Below are positions 36,291-45,715 of a DNA stretch of 64,000 nucleotides, one piece after another. Under the pieces are notes generated by a model. That model was not told the DNA's origin, ran no database searches, and saw only the letters and a list, made by a program, of their open reading frames with translations. Every line of letters begins with the position of its first letter. The first letter of the stretch is position 1. This stretch comes from Planctomycetaceae bacterium (GTDB lineage Bacteria > Planctomycetota > Planctomycetia > Pirellulales > Pirellulaceae): positions 60,381 through 124,380 of the forward strand of contig JACKHN010000019.1 of assembly GCA_020638975.1 (NCBI GenBank). The letters run 5' to 3'. The position numbers and the translations under genes were made by a program.

Positions 36291-37492
36291 TGCTCCGTGC
36301 AACACTTTACTTGGTGTTGCTCGTTTCGTCGGCACATGCCCTCGTGCATGTCTATGAACTCGCGTTGCCGAGTGTCGAGCAGCAGATCGCCGCTGAGTAT
36401 TTCGGCGCGGATGAAGCGAGCGGCAAGGCGATGACTGGTCGCTTGTCAAACGCTTGGCGATTGATGTGGGGCTTTGGCGCAATCGCGGCAGGTTTTCTCG
36501 TCGATCGCTTTGGAGCGAGGCGGTTGTTGGCGATCTATCTGTTGGGGTGCGCAGCGGCATGCGTGTTGGCTGCCGTTTCGTCAACTCAGACCACGCTGTT
36601 CGCTGCCATGATTACGATGGGCGCTTTCGCGTCGATCTATCATCCGGCTGGTCTATCGCTCATATCGCATGAAACAACGGCGGACAATCGACCGCAAGCA
36701 CTTGGCTTGCACGGCATCTTTGGTTCGGCGGGGATCAGTTCCGCACCGTTGTTGGCTGGCCTTTTACTGGCCGCTAGTTTTACTTGGCGACAGATCTATT
36801 GGGTGTTGGTGATTCCCGGTGCGATCCTAGGATTGGTATTCGTCGTGCAAGCCATCCGGCATCCGGCGATCGAATCACGACGTGGGAAGTCCGATCCCTC
36901 TGCCAAGTCGAAAGACGAGCAAGATCATGTCGATTGGACCTCGTTCTTCACGCTGACCGCGATGGCATCCGTACAGGGTTTTGTCTACTCGGCGTTGATG
37001 AGCTTCTTGCCACGTTATCTCAGCGGTGCCGCTGAATGGTTTGGCTGGGCACAAGGCGACGGCAATTTCCTGGCGGCGGGCGTGTTGTTCGCGGGTTGTG
37101 GCGGCCAGGCGCTGGCCGGTCGCTTTGCAAAATCAGCCATTCTGGAAAAGCAACTCGCCTGGATCACATTCGGAAACATTCCGTTTCTCGTTTGGATGGC
37201 TTTTGCGGGGACGTGGGATCGAGTACCTGCCGCTGGTTTGTTAGCTCTCGTCCATTTCATGCATCAACCGATCTACAACAGCCTGATCGCCAAGTACACG
37301 CCGCGTCACCGACGAAGTCTGTGTTATGGATTCAGTTTTGCGATGGGACTGGGCTTAGGGAGCTTTGGTGCGCGATTCGCTGGCGCATTTCAAAGTGATG
37401 TCGTTGTCTATGGAACGCTGGCTGCGGTTGCCGGAGTGGGAAGTCTGATCTGTGTCGCGTTGTGTACGCTCAATCGGCGGCAACTCGCGTAA
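36290..37492 (+). CDS. MFS transporter
   Basis: A 400-residue integral membrane protein with about 12 hydrophobic helices. Between helices 2 and 3 is the MFS loop-like GFLVDRFGARRLL. Further segments include AAMITMGAFASIYHPAGLSL (resembling fosmidomycin-resistance/YfkL-like MFS proteins with the IYHPA motif) and HGIFGSAGISSAPLLAGLLL. ATG 36290 overlaps the trpD stop; GTG 36287 is equally possible. Location is the cytoplasmic membrane. Cargo unknown; export of a small molecule or drug is the commonest role of the relatives. Coupling to trpD is not explained by any known need. Confidence 0.9.
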   Translation: MLRATLYLVLLVSSAHALVHVYELALPSVEQQIAAEYFGADEASGKAMTGRLSNAWRLMWGFGAIAAGFLVDRFGARRLLAIYLLGCAAACVLAAVSSTQTTLFAAMITMGAFASIYHPAGLSLISHETTADNRPQALGLHGIFGSAGISSAPLLAGLLLAASFTWRQIYWVLVIPGAILGLVFVVQAIRHPAIESRRGKSDPSAKSKDEQDHVDWTSFFTLTAMASVQGFVYSALMSFLPRYLSGAAEWFGWAQGDGNFLAAGVLFAGCGGQALAGRFAKSAILEKQLAWITFGNIPFLVWMAFAGTWDRVPAAGLLALVHFMHQPIYNSLIAKYTPRHRRSLCYGFSFAMGLGLGSFGARFAGAFQSDVVVYGTLAAVAGVGSLICVALCTLNRRQLA

Positions 37493-37786
37493 TCGCGACG
37501 GAGTCGACCGCTTTGATGTACGTTTGACATGAAATGGCCTTCGTTCAGTGTGCCGGATTGACAGATGCGAGTTGTCGCTTGCCGAGGCGTCGGCTTGTGC
37601 GAAACCACGCCGGATTCTGTTCGTTAGAAGCGAATCCAGTAGCCAGACTGCTCGCCAGGTCGTCTTAACGGTTCCGCAGCGGTAGCAACGTAACCGCATC
37701 CACAACAATCTGCCGAGTAGCGAGAGTTGCTTGTTCATCGAGCGACTGGGCTTAAACTGACGCTGCTTACAGTTGGGACATCGCAT
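37355..37786 (-). CDS. Putative small zinc-ribbon-like protein
   Basis: From ATG 37786 the frame begins MRCPNCKQRQFKPSRSMNKQ, then LRCYRCGTVK: a CPNC...CYRCG pair with about 30 residues between, as in small planctomycete zinc-ribbon proteins. An AAGGA lies about 11 nt upstream. The C-terminal part is basic, low in complexity and runs 138 nt antisense into the MFS gene, which weakens the call; the true protein may be a decayed remnant. If real it is cytoplasmic and probably binds zinc. The cysteine spacing is the only support. Confidence 0.35.
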   Translation of the reverse strand: MRCPNCKQRQFKPSRSMNKQLSLLGRLLWMRLRCYRCGTVKTTWRAVWLLDSLLTNRIRRGFAQADASASDNSHLSIRHTERRPFHVKRTSKRSTPSRLRELPPIERTQRDTDQTSHSGNRSQRSIDNDITLKCASESRTKAP

Positions 37787-38669
37787 GGGGAGTTGTATCC
37801 TTAACCCAGGCACTTGCGAGACAATGCGGCGGCAACGGCTCGATGTACTCGCAACGCGGGTGAAGGCAAGGATCGACGTTAAGGCGGTGTTGCCCGATGG
37901 AAAACCACCCATGCCGTGAGATTATCGGCACGAGCTCTGCATCGCACCGTTGCCGGAACGGCAAAGCCCTGCTTCGGCGTACCGGCGAGTCATCGTCCTG
38001 CACCTCGCCCTGATCGTGGCGAGCCCCATATCCGAATGATCGCCAAATAGTGGAAGAAGCTGAAGTGCCGTTAACCTGGGATTCGCAGTTCGAACGGTCG
38101 ACGGGCGGGATATTGCGACTGCGCTGAATGAAAGCGATGTCGTGACTTTGACGACGCCGGAAAGCCTCTGCAAACTATTGGCATCGGCACGCTTGACGCT
38201 CGGTTCCAACGACTCGGAACAGAACGAATGGACCGCGGAATGTCGAACAAGGAATGTCCAAGGTCGAAGTGTGGTTCTGCCCTTGGACCTTGGGAATTCC
38301 TTGTTCGATATTGGATATTCATCTCTCGGCCCGTCATGCCGTTACACGTGGCGAGCGACTTGCCGGAACGTCACCGAGCCTTAGTCAGGCCTGCATTTTT
38401 TTCCGCCCTCTGGCGTTTTGTGTACTAGGTTTCACTTAGAGCTGGATGGAGTCATCCTTCGGGCTCCCTTTCTCCAAGTCGTCTGCTGGTCTTAGCGGGC
38501 GCGATGTCTTGGAGCCTGACGGAAGTTGCTCTTGCAGCAATTGTGATCACGTGCGGTGGGCAGTCGTGTGAGCAATTGCGTTGCGGGAATGGAGCTTCTG
38601 TGCAGGCTATCGGTTCGTTGATTGAACTGCCTCGAATGCCAAGATTTCTGCCTCCTGGAGTTTGCACTC
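37787..38669. other. Gene-poor region between the MFS/zinc-ribbon genes and the beta-helix gene
   Basis: Apart from the composite repeat at 38227-38394 I see no supported gene. Several short frames exist on both strands but lack family features or ribosome sites. Sequence resembles degraded intergenic repeats, suggesting a site where elements accumulate. Confidence 0.5.
38227..38394. repeat. Composite interspersed repeat, family B copy 2
   Basis: About 168 bp matching 33962-34130: AATGTCGAACAAGGAATGTC at 38239, the opposing arm TTCCTTGTTCGATATT at about 38297-38312, and a diverged family C end from 38361 (TGCCGGAACG...CAGGCCTGC). The 122-nt spacing between the two parts is the same as in copy 1. 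Confidence 0.85.
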
Positions 38670-41600
38670 ATGCGAACCGTATTGCGCACGAACGTCCATC
38701 GTTCAATGTCCAACAGCGACGCAAATAAGCTGGAACAAGGCTCGGCGAAAGTCCGACAAAGCCAATTGTTCACCGTGCCAGAACTGCGCAAGGCCTTGGT
38801 CCGGCCTACGATGTGGCTCGCCGGTGTTCTGTTGCTCGTGGCGGTGTTTTTTGCTCCTGCGTCGGCGAACGCGGACTCGCTAAGTGTCACGGTTACCGTT
38901 CAGGGTCAAACACAGTCTGCGACTTGTTACGTGGGCAGTGGCATCATCTATACAAGTGGCTCGTCCCAATCGCTTGATTTCGGGACGTATAAGATGTCAG
39001 TCTATATCTACCAAGGAACAACTTTTCAGGCCAGTGCGTCGAAGAACGGCGCGTCGCTGGGCGGTTACAGTGCGACCTATAAGGGATACCAAGGTTGCGG
39101 ACCGAATTCGACGAGCATGACTTGGGCTCCTGACGGCGACACGATCAGCATCAGTATTGCTTGGGACTACGACCCGTGTGCGTATCCCATAGCGGCAACG
39201 CCTCCTCCATCTTCCTACAACGGCCCGACTTGGTACGTTCGCACATCTGGCAACGATGCCAATGACGGCAGCAGCGCGAGCAAAGCATTTCGCACAGTGA
39301 GCAAAGCCGCGTCGAAAGCTGTCGCTGGCCATACCGTCATCATTGGTGGCGGAACCTACGCCGAAGACGTGACCGTCAGCCGATCGGGTACTTCCTCGCA
39401 AAACATCTTGTTCAAGAACGATGACGGCAACCAGACGGGCGATGGCGGCAATGTTCTCATCCGCAGCATGAAGCTGACCAGCGCTGATTACATTCGCTTG
39501 AGCGGCCTGAAGTTCGCACCGGGTAATGGAGGGACGGGCGTCGCGTTGAGTTATGCCAAGAACAGTCTTCTGGAAAACTGCGAATCCAGCGGCGGCAAGT
39601 ATGGCATGACCATGGTTCAGAGCAGTGCTACTCTGTCCGGTTGCAAGATTCATGACGCCACGCACGAGGGCATTGAACTTGATGGATCCAAGACCGTAAC
39701 TCTGTCCGCTGGCTGCGAGATATATGATTGCGGGAAGAACGGCATCTCGCTGAAGGGCGGCCAGAGCGCTTTGGCCATCAACGATTCCACGTTGCGTAAC
39801 AACGGAGACAGTGGGCTCAAGGCCGACGACAACACAGACACCAGCGTGGTTCTCGTCGAACGCAGCAAGTTCCTCAACAACGGCGATTGCGGCGCGCAGG
39901 TCAAGGGTTGCTACCTTTATCTCACCAACTGCCTGGTGGCGTTCAACGCCGAGGAAGGTGTGGAAGCCAAGGAGAAGGGTTCGCTGGCGGTGCGCCATTG
40001 CACTGTCGTCTACAACGGTGACGATGGCGTCGATCGCGATAGCAGCGAAGCCACTTGTGACATTCGCAACAGCATTCTGGCTTTCAATGGCGATAACGGA
40101 TTGGACTTCAGCGACACGCGTCTGGTGTCGCACGGCGACAACTTGCTGTTCGGCAACCGTCGCGGCAATTTCTCGGGCAGTAGCGCTGGATCGAACGAGA
40201 TTCAAGCCGACCCGAAGTTCATCAGCTCGACCGATTTTCGGCTGCGGTCGGGGTCGCCGGCTATCGATGCGGTGAATGTCGCACAGCGAGACGATCTGAC
40301 AGGCGGCTCGCGTCCCTTGGGTGCCAGGAGCGACATGGGATGCTACGAAGGATTCATCGACACGACTCGCACTTTCTACGTCCGCACCGATGGCGATGAC
40401 AGCCGCGATGGACTGTCTCGCAATCAAGCCTTTCGCACGATCGGCAAAGCCGCCAGTGTGGTGGAGCCGGGGGACAAGGTCTATGTCGGCGGTGGAACCT
40501 ATCGCGATACGGCAGTCTGTAGCAAAGCAGGCAGCGAGGAAGATCCGATTCGCTTCATTGCCGATACCAACGGTAGTAAAACCGGGAAGTCAGGGGCCGT
40601 TGTTCTCGCGTCGCAGGAACATGGCAAATGGTCACTTCAAGTTCAAGCCAACTACTTGAAGTTCGAGGGCTTCAGCTTTACCGGCGAGGAAATGACGTAC
40701 GTGTCGGACGGCACGAATCAAGTCTACAACTATCCCTACGGTGTCTACGTCCATGTGCCGGGCGGCGAGGTGACGTTTGAGAATTGTGACTTTACGAAGA
40801 TGGTTCATCCGTTGTACAGCGTTTACAGCGGTCTGCGAGTCGTGGGCTGCAAGTTCCACGACAATATCTCGTATTCGTTCATCGGTTACTACGGCGGCGT
40901 GATTGTCGAGAATTGTGACTTTACGGGAACGGGGCACGGGCCGTATAGCTATCGAAATCACTTTACGCACATCAAGAACTCACGCATTAAAGACATGAGC
41001 GGTTGGTCGGTGCTGATCCATATGGAGCCCTATAGCAACTACCAGCCTTTCGGTACGAATACACCGACCATCGAGAACTGCCAGATCGATGGCAACCAAC
41101 AAGGGTTGTATCTGGTCGGTGCCAAAAGCGACGATGACATCAAATTCATCAACTCGCCGATCAAGAGTACCAAGAGTTGGGAGATGTATCTCGTTCAGTG
41201 CGATCTGAAGCTGACTCCCGCTTGGCGTGCGAAGTGGCCAATTGAAAAGAGCGGGACGTACGGCATTTTGACTTGGTACAGCAAGCTGGATGTGCAGAAC
41301 ATGACGTTCGAGGGCTATACCGGCCAGGCGTTCTATAGCCGCTACGACGAGTTGACGATGCGGAACTGCGTCTCAAGAAACAATGGTCGCGGTTTGGATA
41401 TCTACTATCCGAAAGACGGCAAGCTGAACGACATCGACGTCATCAACAACACGAGCTGGGGATTGCATGTCTGGACCAACGACGAGTATCAGGCCACGTT
41501 GACCAACTGCAAGATTGAAAGCAACGCCAATGGTGCCTACTTCAATGGCGCGACCAAAGACAACCTGAGAATCAATAACACCACCATTGCCAACAATCCG

Positions 41601-44600
41601 GGGCAAGGCGTGCAGTTCTATCAATGCGAGGCAGAGATGTCGCCGCGGACGATGGGCTCGCGCTGGAGAATGTGGAACAACGGCTATGGCGTTGTGTCGT
41701 ACTACAGCAAGATGCTGCTGGAAGACATCACGATCCGTGACTGCTCCGTTTGGGGCGCGGTGCTGCACTATGGCGAGGCGACCGTTCGCAACTGCAACTT
41801 TACGAACAATGCCAACGGGCTGTATGTCTATCACAATCAGAAGGCAGAAGTGACGAACTGTCACATGGATGACAATACGACGCACGGACTGGCGGTGGCC
41901 GCGAATGGCCAGTACCACGACTACGATGCGACAGGCGACGCGCCTGGATGGAAATGGATGAACACACCAAATGCCGCCCAAATCCGCAATTGCACCATGG
42001 ACCGCAACGCTTATGGCTTGTATGTCAACCGTTCGACCGAGGATAAGCTGCGGATCGACAATTCGCCGATTCGCGACAATCGTTCGGCGGGTCTGTACTT
42101 CAGCCAGAGTGTGTTTGCGTTAAACCCCACAACGATCAACCGGTTGTTTGACATGTCGGGCAATCAGAACTTCATATATGCAAGCTATGGTCGGTATACG
42201 TTCGAGGATCTGGAGGTTGCCGATGTAAGCGGCTACGGCATTCATACCTGGTACAGCGATGTGCGTTTAAGGAATTGCAACTTCTACCGCAACCCACACA
42301 TTGCGTTCTACAGCTATTTCGACAAATCGCTCGAGGCACAGAACTGCAAGTTTCAGGAGAATGGTTGGGGTTTCTATGCCTACAACAATCGGACCTACTA
42401 CAACAACGGCTACGTACACGGCGGCGAGACGGGCTGGCAGCCCAATGACGGGCCGCTACGGCTTGTCAACTGTGACATCTCGAAGAATACGCACGGTGTC
42501 GGCTTAATCTATGGCGTGGACGATTCGATAGAGTTCATTGATACGCCGATTCACGACAATACCAGCTATGGCTTGTACACGGTGCATGGCGAGATGAACT
42601 TCAACCCGACGACAATGGCCAAGAACTGGGATCTGTATAACAACGGCTATCACGTGGTGGCGGGATATGGCAAGTACACATTCCGTGATCTGACGTTTGC
42701 GGACGCCAAGGCGGGTGGCGTGAGTACACACTACGGCGACGTTGTCGTGAAGAACTGCAAGTTCACTGGCAACAGGAGCTATGGCTTTCAATCGTACTAC
42801 AACAAGTCCTTCATGATCGAAGATAGCCAGATCGTTGATAACGGCTACGTGGATGATAATGGGAATCGCCAGGGCACAGGCATGCATGTAGCTCATGGCA
42901 AGTCGTACACCAACGTCGACGGGACCTGGGATTGGCGAGAAGTCGACACGGTCGCCGTCATCAAGAACACTCCGATTACGAATAACGGGACCTATGGCCT
43001 TCAGCTTGGTTGGGGGCGTGACGATAATATCCGCGTCGCCAATTCCCCGATTAGCGGTCATCGCGGGCCTGGTTTGTACGCATCGAACTGCCAATTCAAT
43101 TTTACACCGGCAACGATGGGTTCGAAGTGGCAGATGTTTGACAATGGTTCGCACATCTATGCCTGCTGGGGCAAGTACCTGTTTGAGGATTTGGAGCTGA
43201 AGGGCGCGCCCAGCTATGGCGCAGCAACTTGGGGATCAGACGTCACGGTGCGCAACTGCAAGTTCAACGAAAACGGTTCGTACGGTTTTCATTCGCACTA
43301 CGACACGCTGTTGGTCGAGAACAGCGAGTTCAACAACAACGCCTGGGCCGGGATCACGCTCCGCAACACGCATCCCGACCCGGCGATCGGCGGATCGATG
43401 ACGATTCGCAATAGCAAGATCGATGGAAACGGTGGCTACGGAATCTACGCCCCGAATTGCAGCACGAAGGTGAATCCGATCACGTTCGTTAACACGCCGA
43501 TCAGCAACAACGTAAACGGCGTGTACTTCAATCAATGCGATATCGAGTTCAAGCCCGGCAGCTTTGTGATGGATTGGAAGCTGGAGAACAACACGAACAA
43601 CAACTTCGTCATCCGCTCTGGCACGACGCTGATCGAAAACGTGACGATGTCGGGGGCACCTGGTTGGATGTTCAATACCGCCTACGGCGAAGTCGTCGCC
43701 AAGAACAGCAACTTCACCGACAACGGCAGTGGCTTGTACCTGCACGCCAACTTCAAGTCGATCGTTGAGAACTGCAAGTTCACGGACAACACGAGTTGGG
43801 GCGTATGGACGCGCCCATACTACGGTTACGACACAACAGACGCCGATGGCAATCCGAAGCGAGTTGAATACCAAGGCCCCGTGAAGTTGACCAACGTCGA
43901 GTCCCTTCGCAACGGCAATGGCCTAGGAGTCTATGACTACACGGTCTCACGCGACAACATTGCCCTGGACAATGTCACGATCGCGGACAATACGAGCTGG
44001 GGCATCCAGTTCAATTACTTAAACGGCGAATTGAATCCCAAAACCTTCGGACAATTTGATCGAGCGTTGAAGGGGAACACGAACGGAGTGTACTTCTCCT
44101 ATGGCAACTTCGATCTCGTCGGCCTGTCAATCGGCGGCAACCAAGGTTGGGGCGGACACGCCGTGTACTCGAAGCTCCGATTGAAAGACTGTTCGTTCAG
44201 CGGCAATGGGAGCGGTTTCTACTGGTATGCCGGTTGGGACCAACCATTCATGAAGGAACTCACCTTCGACGTAGACAACTGCCACTTCGACAGCAACTCG
44301 AGTGGCCAAGGCTTGCTGACTTACTGGGGCAAGACGACCGTCAGGAACTCGACCTTCAACAATAACAACGATGGCTACTACACGGCGTATAACACGTTGT
44401 CGAACGTCGAGAATTGCGAGATGAAAGGCAATCGCCGCTGGGGTGTCGTCCTGCATGTGAACTACGCGATGTGGAACGACACTTGGCTCGACGATCGCAA
44501 GTCGTGGTATCAAGACAACTTCCAGACGCTGACGAATTGCGTGATCGACGGCAACGCGAATGGACTGCATGTCTACAACGCAAAGAACGAACACTTCAAG

Positions 44601-45539
44601 ATGAACAACGTGCAGATCACGAACAATCACTCTCCAGACAGCAACGGCAGCCCTGTTGGACAAGGTTTGTATTTGACCGAGTGCCGTTACGTTTGGGACT
44701 CGCAGCAAGCCGATAATGTCGTCATCAGAGGCAACGGATATGGAATCGGACTGTACGGTTCCGTGCAAGGCGAGTATACGATTAAGAACGCGAATGCTGA
44801 GGACTGCAAACGCCACGGCCTGATCGTCGCTAACTGCAAGGCGCGAGCCGAGAACTGCCAGTTTACGGGGCCTATTTATGGGCTTTACTGGAGTCGGCCC
44901 AAACTCGTCGACGTAGTTAACTGCCGCTTCGAGGCCGGCCCGCAGAACACGGGCTGGGCGGCTCATGGCTACGGCGGCCCCGTCGAGAATGATCCCAGCG
45001 TGGTCAAGATCACGAACTCGATCTTTAACAACTACTCCAACGGTTTATATACGTATGTGTATGGCGACGAAGCCTATACACCCGAGATTACCGCGTACAA
45101 CAACACGTTTGCCAATCTCAGCAACGCGGGAGTCTATGCCAATAACAACAGCTCGCCCGTGGTGCGCAATAACATCTTCGCTCATAAGCCAGGCAGCACG
45201 AGCGGCTACGGTTTGGGGCGAAATACCGGAGCAAATGCCAATGTCGTTCACTCGCACAATTTGTTGAGTGGCTTTAGCACGCCGTTAGCCAGCGGTTTGA
45301 CCGATCCAAACGAGACGACGCTGGTCAAGGCGCCGCACTTCGCGGACGAAGCCAACGGCAATTTCCGCTTGGGAAAAGGTTCCCCAGCGATCAACGCCGG
45401 TACGGACTTGGGTATCCACGTGCCTTACGACATGGAAGGTAACTCGCGACCATCGTACAAGGTGTTTGAGATTGGTGCGTACGAATATACCAGTTCTAGC
45501 GGCGCCTTCCGCGTTGTTGATTGGGCCGAAAAGAAGTAG
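38670..45539 (+). CDS. Very large secreted right-handed beta-helix protein with two DUF1565-like modules
   Basis: A 2,289-residue protein from ATG 38670, which has GGAG 9 nt upstream. The alternative ATG 38811 begins MWLAGVLLLVAVFFAPASA; this gives the hydrophobic signal core but no positive N-region and no ribosome site. Two DUF1565-like starts (WYVRTSGNDANDGSS at about 188; FYVRTDGDDSRDGLSRNQAF at about 569) each lead into parallel beta-helix repeats rich in NC, NN and G. From about residue 870 to 1850 a larger unit recurs seven times, with spacing of 142-167 residues. The C terminus (GSPAINAGTD, IGAYEY) resembles choice-of-anchor-Q regions. Probably secreted or surface bound; polysaccharide binding or lyase activity is possible, but no catalytic site is identified. 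Confidence 0.9.
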   Translation: MRTVLRTNVHRSMSNSDANKLEQGSAKVRQSQLFTVPELRKALVRPTMWLAGVLLLVAVFFAPASANADSLSVTVTVQGQTQSATCYVGSGIIYTSGSSQSLDFGTYKMSVYIYQGTTFQASASKNGASLGGYSATYKGYQGCGPNSTSMTWAPDGDTISISIAWDYDPCAYPIAATPPPSSYNGPTWYVRTSGNDANDGSSASKAFRTVSKAASKAVAGHTVIIGGGTYAEDVTVSRSGTSSQNILFKNDDGNQTGDGGNVLIRSMKLTSADYIRLSGLKFAPGNGGTGVALSYAKNSLLENCESSGGKYGMTMVQSSATLSGCKIHDATHEGIELDGSKTVTLSAGCEIYDCGKNGISLKGGQSALAINDSTLRNNGDSGLKADDNTDTSVVLVERSKFLNNGDCGAQVKGCYLYLTNCLVAFNAEEGVEAKEKGSLAVRHCTVVYNGDDGVDRDSSEATCDIRNSILAFNGDNGLDFSDTRLVSHGDNLLFGNRRGNFSGSSAGSNEIQADPKFISSTDFRLRSGSPAIDAVNVAQRDDLTGGSRPLGARSDMGCYEGFIDTTRTFYVRTDGDDSRDGLSRNQAFRTIGKAASVVEPGDKVYVGGGTYRDTAVCSKAGSEEDPIRFIADTNGSKTGKSGAVVLASQEHGKWSLQVQANYLKFEGFSFTGEEMTYVSDGTNQVYNYPYGVYVHVPGGEVTFENCDFTKMVHPLYSVYSGLRVVGCKFHDNISYSFIGYYGGVIVENCDFTGTGHGPYSYRNHFTHIKNSRIKDMSGWSVLIHMEPYSNYQPFGTNTPTIENCQIDGNQQGLYLVGAKSDDDIKFINSPIKSTKSWEMYLVQCDLKLTPAWRAKWPIEKSGTYGILTWYSKLDVQNMTFEGYTGQAFYSRYDELTMRNCVSRNNGRGLDIYYPKDGKLNDIDVINNTSWGLHVWTNDEYQATLTNCKIESNANGAYFNGATKDNLRINNTTIANNPGQGVQFYQCEAEMSPRTMGSRWRMWNNGYGVVSYYSKMLLEDITIRDCSVWGAVLHYGEATVRNCNFTNNANGLYVYHNQKAEVTNCHMDDNTTHGLAVAANGQYHDYDATGDAPGWKWMNTPNAAQIRNCTMDRNAYGLYVNRSTEDKLRIDNSPIRDNRSAGLYFSQSVFALNPTTINRLFDMSGNQNFIYASYGRYTFEDLEVADVSGYGIHTWYSDVRLRNCNFYRNPHIAFYSYFDKSLEAQNCKFQENGWGFYAYNNRTYYNNGYVHGGETGWQPNDGPLRLVNCDISKNTHGVGLIYGVDDSIEFIDTPIHDNTSYGLYTVHGEMNFNPTTMAKNWDLYNNGYHVVAGYGKYTFRDLTFADAKAGGVSTHYGDVVVKNCKFTGNRSYGFQSYYNKSFMIEDSQIVDNGYVDDNGNRQGTGMHVAHGKSYTNVDGTWDWREVDTVAVIKNTPITNNGTYGLQLGWGRDDNIRVANSPISGHRGPGLYASNCQFNFTPATMGSKWQMFDNGSHIYACWGKYLFEDLELKGAPSYGAATWGSDVTVRNCKFNENGSYGFHSHYDTLLVENSEFNNNAWAGITLRNTHPDPAIGGSMTIRNSKIDGNGGYGIYAPNCSTKVNPITFVNTPISNNVNGVYFNQCDIEFKPGSFVMDWKLENNTNNNFVIRSGTTLIENVTMSGAPGWMFNTAYGEVVAKNSNFTDNGSGLYLHANFKSIVENCKFTDNTSWGVWTRPYYGYDTTDADGNPKRVEYQGPVKLTNVESLRNGNGLGVYDYTVSRDNIALDNVTIADNTSWGIQFNYLNGELNPKTFGQFDRALKGNTNGVYFSYGNFDLVGLSIGGNQGWGGHAVYSKLRLKDCSFSGNGSGFYWYAGWDQPFMKELTFDVDNCHFDSNSSGQGLLTYWGKTTVRNSTFNNNNDGYYTAYNTLSNVENCEMKGNRRWGVVLHVNYAMWNDTWLDDRKSWYQDNFQTLTNCVIDGNANGLHVYNAKNEHFKMNNVQITNNHSPDSNGSPVGQGLYLTECRYVWDSQQADNVVIRGNGYGIGLYGSVQGEYTIKNANAEDCKRHGLIVANCKARAENCQFTGPIYGLYWSRPKLVDVVNCRFEAGPQNTGWAAHGYGGPVENDPSVVKITNSIFNNYSNGLYTYVYGDEAYTPEITAYNNTFANLSNAGVYANNNSSPVVRNNIFAHKPGSTSGYGLGRNTGANANVVHSHNLLSGFSTPLASGLTDPNETTLVKAPHFADEANGNFRLGKGSPAINAGTDLGIHVPYDMEGNSRPSYKVFEIGAYEYTSSSGAFRVVDWAEKK
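38776..38810 (+). repeat. Family C repeat element at the 5' end of the beta-helix gene
   Basis: The element reads TGCCAGAACTGCGCAAGGCC then TTGGTCCGGCCTACG and ends one base before ATG 38811. Related copies: 34097-34130, 38361-38394, 46122-46151 (inverted) and 46179-46209. Here it lies in frame and would encode VPELRKALVRPT, supplying positive charges before the signal core. Confidence 0.8.
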
Positions 45540-45541
45540 GA

Positions 45542-45597
45542 GAAGGATGAAGGATGAAGGATGAAGGATGAAGGATGAAGGATGAAGGATGAAGGAT
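45542..45597 (+). repeat. Heptanucleotide tandem repeat (GAAGGAT)8
   Basis: Eight perfect copies of GAAGGAT begin two bases after the stop codon of the beta-helix gene. A short minus frame crosses it as HPSSFIL repeats but has no other support. It is prone to slippage. Confidence 0.95.
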
Positions 45598-45715
45598 GGA
45601 AAAGATCTAAAAATTGTGACATGACGGGGCAGGTTGTTGATTGGAGACCGGATCTCTATCGCGACGATTCAACGGGGAATCTCGCGATCGATCCTCAACC
45701 TGAAAGGTGAGAGAA

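Noticed and set aside
37922..38209. 95-codon minus-strand frame in the gene-poor region
   Set aside because: No recognisable motif, no ribosome site and composition typical of a chance frame in GC-rich DNA.
33960..38400. CRISPR array from the recurring GTCGAACAAGGAATG motif
   Set aside because: Only two distant copies exist, each internally palindromic, with no regular repeat-spacer pattern and no cas genes.
43236..43874. 212-codon antisense frame within the beta-helix gene, and similar long antisense frames at 38997-40427 and 44127-44966
   Set aside because: They are shadows created by the repeated codons of the beta-helix gene; the products are Val/Ala/Arg-rich without family features.
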